A stretch of DNA of 64,000 nt from Porphyromonas sp. (GTDB taxonomy: Bacteria > Bacteroidota > Bacteroidia > Bacteroidales > Porphyromonadaceae), in contig JALFBN010000010.1 in NCBI GenBank assembly GCA_022772085.1, forward strand, positions 62,001 through 126,000, given 5' to 3'. Below the pieces are notes generated by a model. It did not search any database, was not told where the DNA came from, and worked only from the letters and a program-made list of their open reading frames with translations. Numbering within the stretch: the first letter of the stretch is position 1; each line of letters opens with the position of its first letter. The position numbers and the translations under genes were made by a program. Of the stretch, positions 33,806-42,946 are shown in pieces.

Positions 33806-35134
33806 TTATTTGCGACGCATACGAGCCATCTGTTTGGGGGTACTTCCCATGGACTGTACAGTTTTCATCATTTTACGAGCTTGGTCGAACTGAGTGATTA
33901 GGCGATTCACTTCCTGCACGGAGGTACCACTACCCTTGGCGATACGTTTCCGTCGTTGCCCATTAAGAAGACTTGGATGTGCACGTTCCTCGGGAGTCAT
34001 TGAATAGATAATAGCTTCGATCCCCTTGAATGCATCATCGTCTATATCTACATCTTTTATCGCCTTTCCCACACCGGGGATCATAGCTACCAAATCCTTG
34101 AGGTTACCCATCTTCTTAATCTGATGAATCTGCTTCAGGAAGTCATTAAAGTCAAACTGATCCTTGGCGATACGTTGCTCTAGGCGACGTGCCTCCTGCT
34201 CATCGTATTGCTGTTGGGCGCGTTCTACAAGAGAAACAATGTCTCCCATTCCGAGGATTCGGTCTGCCATACGTTCGGGATGAAATACATCCAAGGCTTC
34301 CATCCCTTCACCTGTACCGACAAATTTGATAGGCTTAGTCACAACAGTACGAATCGAAAGGGCTGCACCACCACGGGTATCTCCGTCCAACTTGGTTAGC
34401 ACCACTCCGTCAAAGTTGAGTCGGTCGTTAAATTCCTTTGCCGTATTTACGGCATCTTGCCCCGTCATGGAGTCTACGACAAAGAGCACTTCGTCGGGAG
34501 TAATGGCAGTCTTGATCGCTGCGATCTCCTGCATCATCTCTTCATCTACAGCCAAGCGACCAGCGGTATCAACGATCACGACATCGTACCCAGCCTCACG
34601 GGCATGAGCCACTCCGTGGAGAGCTATTTCTACGGGTTTCTTGTTGTCCTCTTCTGCGTATACAGGGATTGAAAGCTGCTCCCCGAGTACCTTTAGCTGA
34701 TCAATAGCTGCAGGACGATAGACGTCGCAGGCCACCAGCAAAGGGTTCTTTCCGCGTTGCTTCTTCAGCAGGTTTGCGAGCTTTCCTGAAAACGTTGTCT
34801 TTCCAGACCCCTGTAAGCCCGACATGAGTACTACTGACGGGTTGCCCCCTAGCCGAAGCTCTACGGCCTCACCACCCATAAGTCGAGCCAATTCGTCATG
34901 GACGATTTTGACCATCATTTCGCCGGGTCGTACGGCAGTGAGCACGTTACGCCCTAGAGCAGTCTCTTTGACCGTATCGGTAAACTTCTTTGCTACATTA
35001 TAATTAACATCGGCATCCAATAACGCACGACGCACATCTTTGAGCGTTTCGGCTACGTTAATCTCGGTGATGCGACCTTCACCTTTGAGGCTTTTGAAGG
35101 ATCTCTCTAAGCGTTCGCTGAGATTTTCAAACAT
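33806..35134 (-). CDS. ffh: signal recognition particle protein Ffh
   Basis: The SRP54 GTPase that binds signal sequences and targets membrane proteins to SecYEG with FtsY and the SRP RNA. N domain (1-90), G domain with [27 protein letters not shown] and [13 protein letters not shown], then a Met-rich M domain with [18 protein letters not shown] and a C-terminal KQMARMRRK. 442 residues is normal. 16 bases separate it from folD. Confidence 0.97.
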   Translation of the reverse strand: MFENLSERLERSFKSLKGEGRITEINVAETLKDVRRALLDADVNYNVAKKFTDTVKETALGRNVLTAVRPGEMMVKIVHDELARLMGGEAVELRLGGNPSVVLMSGLQGSGKTTFSGKLANLLKKQRGKNPLLVACDVYRPAAIDQLKVLGEQLSIPVYAEEDNKKPVEIALHGVAHAREAGYDVVIVDTAGRLAVDEEMMQEIAAIKTAITPDEVLFVVDSMTGQDAVNTAKEFNDRLNFDGVVLTKLDGDTRGGAALSIRTVVTKPIKFVGTGEGMEALDVFHPERMADRILGMGDIVSLVERAQQQYDEQEARRLEQRIAKDQFDFNDFLKQIHQIKKMGNLKDLVAMIPGVGKAIKDVDIDDDAFKGIEAIIYSMTPEERAHPSLLNGQRRKRIAKGSGTSVQEVNRLITQFDQARKMMKTVQSMGSTPKQMARMRRK

Positions 35135-35167
35135 ATATCAGGAGTATTGTTAATGATCTTATTGGGT

Positions 35168-35530
35168 TTATCGGGAGCTTTGCTCCAATTGGTTCGTTGT
35201 AGAATTTGGGAATGCAATACGAGGACGAAATGAACGAGCCTCATTCTCATCCATCATAGCATACGCCATTATGATAACGATGTCTCCGGGTTGGGCTAGT
35301 CGGGCTGCAGCTCCATTAAGGCAAATCACGCCACTATCGGCAGGACCTTCGATCACATAGGTCTCGAAGCGTTCTCCGTTATTATTGTTAACCACCTGCA
35401 CCCGCTCTCCAGGCAATATATCCACTGCCTGCATCAGAGTTTTATCTATGGTAATACTGCCTACATAGTTGAGGTTCGCTTCGGTTACTCGCACACAGTG
35501 GAGTTTTGCCTTGAGCATTTGCAGTAACAT
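35168..35530 (-). CDS. panD: aspartate 1-decarboxylase (PanD)
   Basis: It makes beta-alanine from aspartate for pantothenate and CoA. The proenzyme self-cleaves at Gly-Ser to form a pyruvoyl group; the site is visible as [11 protein letters not shown]. Other signatures are [15 protein letters not shown] and [20 protein letters not shown]. 120 residues is typical, and the family start places Met at 35530. It lies 33 bases after ffh. Confidence 0.95.
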   Translation of the reverse strand: MLLQMLKAKLHCVRVTEANLNYVGSITIDKTLMQAVDILPGERVQVVNNNNGERFETYVIEGPADSGVICLNGAAARLAQPGDIVIIMAYAMMDENEARSFRPRIAFPNSTTNQLEQSSR

Positions 35531-35636
35531 AGGGTATTATTCTCTTTTTATCTTGTACTTTCTTAATCTATTCGTCGTAGCGTAGTTTCGTTTCCTTGAA
35601 GCAAGGCTCAATTGACTCTACTATTCTTCTGATAAC

Positions 35637-36287
35637 TTAACGTAAGTCAACAAGTTCACTATTAGGATACGAAGTTTGCTTCTGAATGAACATCTGACTC
35701 GATGGCTTATAATCTTCGAGCGAAGCGATACTCATCACAAGACGCATACCGTCTGCAAAGATACCTACAATCTGCGAAGGAGCATTCGTCTTGTGTAAAA
35801 AAGAGACCTCGAATTTCAAAATGTTATTCATCTTCTTTTTCGGAGTAAAGGCCACAATACGGGCAGTTTTGCTCCCCGCAAGCTCCTGAACGCGATAGAC
35901 AGAGGGAGAAGAGGAAAAGAATACAAAGGGATTGAGCATAGCCAAATCTTCAGTCGAAGGATTCATAATGGTAAAAGTACGCTCATCCGCATCGTAGTAA
36001 CTAAATACCCGTCCATCATAATTGGCATCAATGGGTGAGTAACGAAGACGAAACTTCTTTCCCAACGTGTATAGTGTGCCTTGGGTACTTTGGATTTGGG
36101 TCCCCTTAGCATCAAAAAGCTGACTCGAAAAGGAGACCTTTGCGCCCTTTTCAAGACGTTGAGCCGTAGAAGAGACGAGACTTTGGAGTGCTAGTTTTCC
36201 CGTCTGAGCCGAAGCTATCGATAGCGCAAGACATACGCCGATACATAGGAGGAGCGTACGCAATGTGTATGAACGGATTATTTTCAT
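35637..36287 (-). CDS. LolA-like periplasmic lipoprotein carrier
   Basis: A 216-residue secreted protein: signal peptide (LRTLLLCIGVCLALSIASAQ) and a LolA-type half-barrel (KVSFSSQLFDAKGTQIQSTQ, GTLYTLGKKFRLRYSPIDAN, YDADERTFTIMNPSTEDLAM). LolA ferries lipoproteins from the inner to the outer membrane. Bacteroidetes LolA proteins are divergent, so this is a family-level call. The ATG overlaps the ftsK stop by 4 bases, so the two are translationally coupled. Confidence 0.8.
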   Translation of the reverse strand: MKIIRSYTLRTLLLCIGVCLALSIASAQTGKLALQSLVSSTAQRLEKGAKVSFSSQLFDAKGTQIQSTQGTLYTLGKKFRLRYSPIDANYDGRVFSYYDADERTFTIMNPSTEDLAMLNPFVFFSSSPSVYRVQELAGSKTARIVAFTPKKKMNNILKFEVSFLHKTNAPSQIVGIFADGMRLVMSIASLEDYKPSSQMFIQKQTSYPNSELVDLR

Positions 36288-38827
36288 CCGAGATTTTCTA
36301 AAAGATTACGAAGAGTATTGAGGTCCGAGATCAAAACTTCTCGGGGTTTGCTTCCGTGTTGTGCCGAGACGATCCCTGCCGCCTCGAGTTGATCCATAAT
36401 ACGACCTGCACGATTGAATCCGATTTCATATTGGCGCTGAATCTTGGATGCGGACCCCTGTTGATTTTCGACAACCATAATGGCCACCTGTTCGAAGAGC
36501 GGATCTCGCTTGTCAAGGGAGATCGCTTTAGGCTCGTCCCCCTCCTCCACGGGAGCTTCAGGGAGTTCATAAGGCTCAGCATACCCCGGCTGAGTTGCTA
36601 TTTCATCAACAATCTGTTGCGTCTCTGAAGTATCCACGAGGGCACACTGCAGACGCAAGGTGTCTTTTCCTTGATAAAAAAGCATATCTCCTCGACCAAT
36701 AAGATGATTAGCCCCGGGAGCGTCCAAGATTGTCTTAGAATCGACTGCCGAGAATACTTTAAAGGCAATACGCGCCGGGAAGTTGGCCTTTATCGTACCT
36801 GTAATAATATCCGTTGTGGGGCGTTGGGTTGCAAGCACCATGTGAATACCAGCGGCACGAGCTTTTTGGGCAATACGAGTAATGGGACGCTCAACCTCTT
36901 TGCCCGAAGTCATGATCAGATCGGCAAATTCATCGACGATTAGTACAATATAAGGTAGGCGTTCATGGCCATCTTGCTGGAGCAATTCCCCCCTATCGCA
37001 AAGGCTATTGTACTCAGCAATATTGCGCACACGGGCCTCTGAAAGCAATTTATAACGATTGTCCATCTCGATGCAGAGCGAATTGAGAGTGGGTACCACC
37101 TTAGCCATATCGGTAATGATGCAATTCTTTTCATCAGGTAGCTTGGCTAGATAGTGGCGATCGAGGGCTTCGTAGATTGAAAATTCGAGCATCTTGGGGT
37201 CAATCATCACGAACTTAAGCTCCGATGGATGCTTGCTGTATAGAAGCGAAGTGATCATTACGTTAAGACCCACACTCTTACCCTGCCCTGTGGCCCCCGC
37301 AATAAGGAGGTGGGGCATCTTGGCAAGGTCAAACATAAAGACCTCATTGGTAATTGTTTTGCCGATGGCTACGGGTAAGTGCATTTGGTTCTCGGCAAAC
37401 TTGCGCGACGCCAAGAGGGAGTAAAGAGCTACCGTCTGAGGATTACGGTTGGGTACCTCGATCCCGATCGTACCCTTACCGGGGATCGGTGCAATGATGC
37501 GGATCCCGCCCTCACTCTTAAGCCCCAGGGCAATATCGTCTTCCAGACTCCGTATTCGGGAGATCTTAATCCCTGCATCGGGTTCTATCTCGTATAGAGT
37601 CACCGTAGGACCTACGGTAGCTTTTGTAGGCCGAGCCTTGATCTTAAAACTGTCAAGAATATCGATGATCTGATGTTCATTTTCGGAAATCTCCTCCGTG
37701 TCGGGCATCGTTGTATCCTTATCGTAACGAATTAGCAAGTCCAGATCAGGGAATCGGTATCCGGGAAGATCTCTCGTGGCATCTTGTCTCGAATGTCTCT
37801 CGTAGAGCGCATCGCCATTCCCAACTTCATCGCCTTGGGCTACCTCGATGGTCATTCCTGAACTGAGTGTCGTCGGGAGGTCGTGAGGTATCGAAGATTG
37901 CTCTTCTTTGGGTAAAAGGTCTGAATCTGTCTCCTCACCCATTGGAGCATCTGAAGAAAGAACCTCCACAGACTCGCTGTCAAGAGTCTGCTCATCATTG
38001 GCACCATCCTTAGGTAAAATCTCCTCATTCCCCTCGTTGGAAAGTTCTGGAGTATCTTTGGGATCAATGCCGTTAAGAGGGTCTTTATCTTTATTGGGTT
38101 TGGAGGGGCGTATGGTCATCGTACGCACCTTACCAACAAGGCTCGATTGACACAAAACGCACACTATAATAAAAGTGACAACCAATATACTGATCAGCCC
38201 AACACTACCTAGGTTAGTTTCTATGGTAGAGACCATCTGATCGCCCGATGCACCACCCAAGGCAAAGGGTAATTGCAACTCCAATGCCCAATCCATAGTT
38301 GCACAAAAGAGTGAAACCCACAAGGCACTAGAGGCAGAAAAAAGGAAACTTTTTAATGGAGAAATCCAAGACCGTCCGAGCACAATACGAACGGATAGGC
38401 TAAAGAAAAAGAAGGGGAGCAAAAGACTTCCCAATCCAAGAAATCCATCAATTAACGCATCTGCAATGCGAGCACCAAAGATCCCTGTGCAATTGCGTAT
38501 TCGATCCACTTCATCAACCTCTTCCAGTGCCTCTGCAGCCATCTGCACACTGCGCAAGATACTTTGATCGCTCTTGATCGTAAAGAAGTAGTGTACCATG
38601 GCTACCGATACGAAGAGGGCAGCCAAAAATAGAAGTATCCCTATGATAAAATCGATGCTGCTACGCGGCACTGAAATACTCTTGACGTCCTCCACAAACC
38701 CTTGACGCTTACGAGAGAACCAAGAGTTAGAAGAACTCTTTTTGTAGGATTCCTTTTGACCACGAGTGACGCGGGGGGATCTGCGCCCCGATGATGCTTT
38801 ATGCTGTTTCTTATTTTGCGGATTCAT
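36284..38827 (-). CDS. ftsK: DNA translocase FtsK
   Basis: A septal DNA pump that clears chromosome termini and activates XerCD at dif. It has 847 residues: a basic N-terminus, about four membrane helices (residues 55-230), an acidic linker (about 240-370), and the RecA-like motor with Walker A GATGQGKS (about 511-518) and Walker B VLIVDEFADL (about 628-637). The C-terminal winged-helix gamma domain (SKIQRQYEIGFNRAGRIMDQ) reads KOPS. ATG 38827 (MNPQNKKQHK) lies 8 bases after a perfect promoter -7 box. Confidence 0.96.
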   Translation of the reverse strand: MNPQNKKQHKASSGRRSPRVTRGQKESYKKSSSNSWFSRKRQGFVEDVKSISVPRSSIDFIIGILLFLAALFVSVAMVHYFFTIKSDQSILRSVQMAAEALEEVDEVDRIRNCTGIFGARIADALIDGFLGLGSLLLPFFFFSLSVRIVLGRSWISPLKSFLFSASSALWVSLFCATMDWALELQLPFALGGASGDQMVSTIETNLGSVGLISILVVTFIIVCVLCQSSLVGKVRTMTIRPSKPNKDKDPLNGIDPKDTPELSNEGNEEILPKDGANDEQTLDSESVEVLSSDAPMGEETDSDLLPKEEQSSIPHDLPTTLSSGMTIEVAQGDEVGNGDALYERHSRQDATRDLPGYRFPDLDLLIRYDKDTTMPDTEEISENEHQIIDILDSFKIKARPTKATVGPTVTLYEIEPDAGIKISRIRSLEDDIALGLKSEGGIRIIAPIPGKGTIGIEVPNRNPQTVALYSLLASRKFAENQMHLPVAIGKTITNEVFMFDLAKMPHLLIAGATGQGKSVGLNVMITSLLYSKHPSELKFVMIDPKMLEFSIYEALDRHYLAKLPDEKNCIITDMAKVVPTLNSLCIEMDNRYKLLSEARVRNIAEYNSLCDRGELLQQDGHERLPYIVLIVDEFADLIMTSGKEVERPITRIAQKARAAGIHMVLATQRPTTDIITGTIKANFPARIAFKVFSAVDSKTILDAPGANHLIGRGDMLFYQGKDTLRLQCALVDTSETQQIVDEIATQPGYAEPYELPEAPVEEGDEPKAISLDKRDPLFEQVAIMVVENQQGSASKIQRQYEIGFNRAGRIMDQLEAAGIVSAQHGSKPREVLISDLNTLRNLLENLG

Positions 38828-38834
38828 ACATGCG

Positions 38835-38865
38835 CAAAGGTACAATTAAGTGTGCTATCTACCAA
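38835..38865 (-). promoter_or_regulatory. consensus promoter for ftsK, near-leaderless
   Basis: On the minus strand TTG (38865-38863), a 20-base spacer and TACCTTTG (38842-38835) match the Bacteroidetes -33/-7 consensus well. The -7 box ends 7 bases before the ftsK ATG at 38827, so the expected transcript has essentially no 5' leader. Confidence 0.7.
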
Positions 38866-39287
38866 GCAACACCCATAATAAAGGAATGGATAAAAGACCT
38901 CTAATTCAGTAGCCACATACCATTACGGAAGGATCAACCGGCAAGGGAATAGCAAACCTCCATAAGGAGTACTTTATAGATCTTCGAACAAAAGCCCTCC
39001 ACGCCACAATGTTGCTCAGGGGGAAATTGTAGGAATGAATCCTTCTGTCTCCTTTTCTCAAAATTGGCATAGTCCGAAAATCACGTTTAGCATCAGTTGG
39101 CTTTGGGGAAATAAAGACTTCAAGACTACTAATTTTCTATGTCGCATTCACCATAAATCCTGATTATAAATAGAGGTACGGCGAGGTATGAGTATGCAGT
39201 CCTACAACAAAGTGTATATTTGCAAAGAAGTAATATTTGATTCATAAGATGCAAAGTTTTACATAAAAAAGAGGACAAAGAGATCAC
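38866..39287. other. intergenic region between ftsK and the MuiA-family gene
   Basis: About 420 bases between divergent genes. A + strand -7 box TATATTTG at 39215-39222 lies 65 bases before the ATG at 39288, without a clear -33. No ORF with coding character, tRNA or repeat was recognised in the rest. Confidence 0.5.
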
Positions 39288-41243
39288 ATGAAAAAGCAAA
39301 CATCGTTCACAAATCCCAAGCCATGCAGACTGCATCTAGGCTCATTGCTCTTGGCATGCGTAATTGGGCTATCGGGTCAGGCACTCGCCTCTCCCACACT
39401 AATTCCTTTAAACGTCCATGGAGAAAGCGGAACTGAAATCCAAGTTACTCCTCCCATTCGCCACGTAACCGTTTTCTTGAGAGGTGCCGAAGTGGTGCGA
39501 GAAGGAGATATATCCATACCACAAGGCTCCTCTGAAGTCGTCATCAAAGGTCTATCTCCCTATGCTGATCCCAAGAGCATTCAGGTAAAATTGGGCAATA
39601 AAGATCTTACCATTCTCTCTATCAATCACCAATACGATAATATTGGCGAGCACAAACAGAGCGAGGGCATGGCTCTATGGAGAGAGAGACTAGAGAGCAT
39701 TGAAGAACAAATTGCCCGAGTGAACAATAAAATTGCCGTAGTGCATGATGAATTAAAATTCCTCGAAGAGAACCGCTCTCTAAAGGGTACGAACAATGGC
39801 ATTAGCCTTGCTAACCTAAAGAGCATCAACGAGTATTACAGAGAGCAGGGGCTTCAACTTCGAGAAAGAAAACTTGGTCTTGAGAAGGAACTCAAGCAAC
39901 TGAACGAGAAAAAAGAGAGTATTAGTAAAGAAATAGACCAGCAGGGTGAACTCGACAAAAAGCCTATGGGCGAGGTACACCTCCTCATTAGTGCAAAGAG
40001 AGCAGTCTCTTGCTCGATAGAGCTTAGTTATTACGTCGATAACGCAGGTTGGATCCCCTCTTACGATATTCGCTCTTCAGGAGTAGGCAATCCATTGGAG
40101 CTCTCTTACAAAGCCACAATTCATCAATCAACTCGTGAGGATTGGAACAAAGTGCATCTGCGTATCAGTTCTCTCGATCCCAAGATCTCCAATACCCCTC
40201 CCACACAACAGATCTATTATCTTAATTACAATACCCGTCCACCTCGTTACTCTCAGGAGCGGGGAGACCAAGCCACGGGTATCGTTGTTAGTAATGATGA
40301 TGGCGAACCTCTTGTTGCCGCAACGGTGCGCATTGTAGGGACCAACATTGCTACCATGACAGATATCAACGGCCGTTACGGCATCACAATTCCACCCTCG
40401 GGAGGTAGTTTGGAGATTTCTTTTATTGGCTATCAAACCAAGATAATACCCCTGAACAGTGGATTTGCTACAGTCTATTTAGAGCCTGATGATGCTGCGT
40501 TAAATGAAGTTGTTGTTTCCGGTTATGCAGCTCCGATGAGAGAGGAAGGCAAAGGGAGTGCCCTACGAAGAAAAGCATCTGCACGTGACGCTTCTGAACG
40601 AAATACAACAATCAGTGTAGAACAAGACGAACGGCAGACCGCCGTTGAATTTGACATCCAAACAGCCTATTCGATTTCATCAAACAACAAACCTCTTGTT
40701 TTAGAGGTACAGAGACACTCTATGCCAGCCTCTTACGAGTACGTCTGTGTACCCAAAGCCGATCCCGATGCCTTCCTCTTGGCCCATGTATCGGGATGGG
40801 AACGCTACAAACTCCTATCAGGTGAGGCCAATATCTTTTATGAAAACAGTTTCGTCGGTAAGACAATCCTCGATACACGAGAACTTCGTGAGACACTACG
40901 TGTTTCCCTCGGACGCGACAAAGGCATCCAAGTTGCACGTGAGAAAGCCGAAGATTCGAGTAATAGCGGATTCCTTAGCAGTAAGAGCGAAGATGTGCGT
41001 TCGTGGATCACAACCATTCGCAATAATAAGTCTCGTCCCATTGAGATCACATTATTCGATCAAGTACCCGTGTCAACGAACAACGAAATTACCGTCAAAG
41101 TTGAGAATCTCTCTAACGGGGAATTTAACAAAGCTAGCGGAGAGGTGAAGTGGAAAATGACCCTTCAGCCTTCAGAGCGCAAGCAAGTGAATCTCAAATA
41201 CATCGTCAAAAGCCCTAAAGAGAAAAATCTACAAATAGAATAG
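39288..41243 (+). CDS. MuiA-family (DUF4140/DUF4139) protein with inserted carboxypeptidase-like domain
   Basis: A 651-residue secreted protein. Signal peptide to about residue 35, a DUF4140-type N-domain (about 55-115, RHVTVFLRGAEVVREGDISI), a coiled coil (about 125-225), then the DUF4139 domain (VSCSIELSYYVDNAGWIPSY and the C-terminal beta-rich part ITLFDQVPVSTNNEITVKVE). Inside DUF4139, residues about 330-415 are a carboxypeptidase regulatory-like unit (GIVVSNDDGEPLVAATVRIV) ending LNEVVVSGY, the signature that normally leads into a SusC plug. The mucoidy inhibitor name is historical; the function is unknown. Confidence 0.85.
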   Translation: MKKQTSFTNPKPCRLHLGSLLLACVIGLSGQALASPTLIPLNVHGESGTEIQVTPPIRHVTVFLRGAEVVREGDISIPQGSSEVVIKGLSPYADPKSIQVKLGNKDLTILSINHQYDNIGEHKQSEGMALWRERLESIEEQIARVNNKIAVVHDELKFLEENRSLKGTNNGISLANLKSINEYYREQGLQLRERKLGLEKELKQLNEKKESISKEIDQQGELDKKPMGEVHLLISAKRAVSCSIELSYYVDNAGWIPSYDIRSSGVGNPLELSYKATIHQSTREDWNKVHLRISSLDPKISNTPPTQQIYYLNYNTRPPRYSQERGDQATGIVVSNDDGEPLVAATVRIVGTNIATMTDINGRYGITIPPSGGSLEISFIGYQTKIIPLNSGFATVYLEPDDAALNEVVVSGYAAPMREEGKGSALRRKASARDASERNTTISVEQDERQTAVEFDIQTAYSISSNNKPLVLEVQRHSMPASYEYVCVPKADPDAFLLAHVSGWERYKLLSGEANIFYENSFVGKTILDTRELRETLRVSLGRDKGIQVAREKAEDSSNSGFLSSKSEDVRSWITTIRNNKSRPIEITLFDQVPVSTNNEITVKVENLSNGEFNKASGEVKWKMTLQPSERKQVNLKYIVKSPKEKNLQIE

Positions 41244-41258
41244 TTTAGGCAAAATAGT

Positions 41259-41325
41259 GGAGCGAGAAGTCTTTATCCCCAAGCATACATAAGCATAAAA
41301 GAGGGAGGCTTCTCGCTCCTTTCTG
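41259..41325 (+). terminator. terminator after the MuiA-family gene
   Basis: GGAGCGAGAAG (41259-41269) pairs perfectly with CTTCTCGCTCC (41309-41319), an 11-bp stem with a 39-base loop, followed by TTTCTGT. It lies 15 bases after the stop. The next 210 bases, up to the convergent glycosyltransferase stop, hold a small ATCACAG/CTGTGAT inverted repeat and no gene. Confidence 0.7.
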
Positions 41326-41537
41326 TCCCTATATGGGAGTTATTTCCCTAGGAAGAACAAACTTTACTCCTCCCTCCATTAGGTAGCAATCACAGTGGTG
41401 AGAGTATGAATGAAATGTCCGTTTCTCTCCTTCTATTGCTGTGATGCAACGGCTTCCAATAGGAAAGCGATTACCAAAAATTAGTCCGAGATACGCACCC
41501 CTCTCGGAGAAATCCCACCCTGAGAAAGAGCCTATCT

Positions 41538-42557
41538 TTATTTTAGGGCATATCGAGCAATAAAGGTACGAATTCGCTCCCGAGATGCCTTTGTTTTTTT
41601 ATTGTAAGCACTCTCTAAAATGCCTTGACGTTCTACCTCTTGTAGTTGCTGTGCAATCGTTGTGCGGAGTGTTTCGTCCTGAACGTCTTTGAGGTGACGT
41701 GCGATGCATCCTTCGAGTACGGGCCACATACAGTTGCGTTGCCACTGCGCACGTTGATAGTCGGTAGCCTGCTCTTCGTACCGAGCACAGATGTATAATA
41801 ATCCCTTAATCCAATCTGTTATTTTATGCGCTCTCTTGGTTGCCATCACTATAGAACTCACATTAGGGTAGTAGTAGTAAAAAGGCATTTGAGTAATGGT
41901 CGTGCGGGGAGCGCGGAGCATCAGTTCACATGTCCAAGGGAAATCTTCAAAGACAATTCCCTTGATAAAAGGAAGATCTGCAATCAGTGTTCGACGCATG
42001 AGGAATCGCCATACGTAGAGGTGCTTGATAGGCATTTTGATAGACGAGTGCGAACGCTCGGTGAAGTGGGCAAAGACATCATCTGTCGTCACCTGTTCCA
42101 TCGCCTCTAGTTTGTATCTTCTGTAATAACTTTGAGGCCACTTGGTATCCACATCAAAACCCAATTTTCGCTTTATGATGGTTCCTACACGATAATAGGG
42201 TTCTTTGTACCAAGTTACGAGGTCGCTCCCATTCTGCTGAGCCAACGCAAGACTAAATTCCAGTGTTTGAGGGTGGATAAAGTCGTCCGAATCAAGGAAT
42301 ACCACATACTCTCCACAGGCATATGCCATCCCTGCATTACGAGCATCAGATGGACCTCCATACTCTTTATCGATGACTTTGATACGGGTATCTCGAGCTT
42401 CATACTCAGCAAGAATTGCACGACTACCATCGGGGCTTCCGTCATTAACGCAAATCGCTTCCCAATCGGTATAGGTTTGATCAAGTACGCTATCAAGACA
42501 ACGAGCAATGAAACGCTCAACGTTATATACAGGGATAATTACAGATACTGTGGGCAT
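41538..42557 (-). CDS. glycosyltransferase family 2
   Basis: A 339-residue GT-A fold enzyme: VSVIIPVYNVERFIARCLDS, the nucleotide-sugar region CVNDGSPDGS, DARNAGMAYACGEYVVFLDS and the DxD-type SDDF. It should transfer a sugar onto a lipid-linked or surface glycan at the cytosolic face. The start MPTVSVIIPV at 42557 is preferred, since the upstream extension would overlap the promoter. Monocistronic in context. Confidence 0.88.
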   Translation of the reverse strand: MPTVSVIIPVYNVERFIARCLDSVLDQTYTDWEAICVNDGSPDGSRAILAEYEARDTRIKVIDKEYGGPSDARNAGMAYACGEYVVFLDSDDFIHPQTLEFSLALAQQNGSDLVTWYKEPYYRVGTIIKRKLGFDVDTKWPQSYYRRYKLEAMEQVTTDDVFAHFTERSHSSIKMPIKHLYVWRFLMRRTLIADLPFIKGIVFEDFPWTCELMLRAPRTTITQMPFYYYYPNVSSIVMATKRAHKITDWIKGLLYICARYEEQATDYQRAQWQRNCMWPVLEGCIARHLKDVQDETLRTTIAQQLQEVERQGILESAYNKKTKASRERIRTFIARYALK

Positions 42558-42582
42558 ACCGGAGCTTAAAATAAATTCCCTG

Positions 42583-42590
42583 CAAAGGTA
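42583..42590 (-). promoter_or_regulatory. -7 box for the family 2 glycosyltransferase
   Basis: The minus strand reads TACCTTTG, a perfect -7 box, 25 bases before the ATG at 42557. This position argues against the longer upstream start at 42605. No clear TTG -33 box is seen. Confidence 0.55.
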
Positions 42591-42742
42591 GTAATTCATT
42601 GCCATTCCGATCTCGCATTCATCGCCTCTACGAAAAAAACAATTTTGAGAAACACGCTCTATAAGATAGCTTCTTATCCTCTGTCGATCACCATTAGATC
42701 ATCGAAAGCAAAGTAAGGGAGAAGAAAAAAAGTCTTGCCCGG

Positions 42743-42835
42743 CAGTTCTGAAAATAAAGGGCAACAGCTCCAAAATTGCTGGGCAGTGTTTTGAGGTCTG
42801 TTCACGAGGCAATTTTTCCTATATCAAGAACGATA
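42743..42835 (+). repeat. GGGCA-type repeats between glycosyltransferase and LRR gene
   Basis: GGCA occurs at 42743, 42762, 42784 and 42810 (steps of 19, 22 and 26), each followed by an A- or T-rich run. The unit TGGGCAGTGTTTTGAGG (42782 onward) closely matches TGGGCAGAAGTTTGAGG at 11,769. This looks like a decayed copy of the same repeat. The 389-base gap holds this array, the glycosyltransferase promoter and a hairpin at 42,880, and no gene. Confidence 0.5.
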
Positions 42836-42879
42836 AAACGAAAAAAGACTGCTTGCATTTCTGAATAGAACGACCTCCA

Positions 42880-42909
42880 GTCCCTTTGTAGTTGCTACTG
42901 CAAAGGGAC
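42880..42909 (-). terminator. hairpin downstream of the LRR gene
   Basis: GTCCCTTTG (42880-42888) pairs perfectly with CAAAGGGAC (42901-42909), a 9-bp stem with a 12-base loop, 37 bases after the LRR stop on the minus strand. There is no strong T-run, so it is either a weak terminator or a 3'-end stabilising hairpin. Confidence 0.5.
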
Positions 42910-42946
42910 CGGTTCATACAAGATTATGCTACACAGCCTTGTTTAG

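Noticed and set aside
38866-39214. small RNA or tRNA in the ftsK/MuiA gap
   Set aside because: No cloverleaf, conserved TTCRANNC-type loop or terminator-flanked transcript could be made out by eye.
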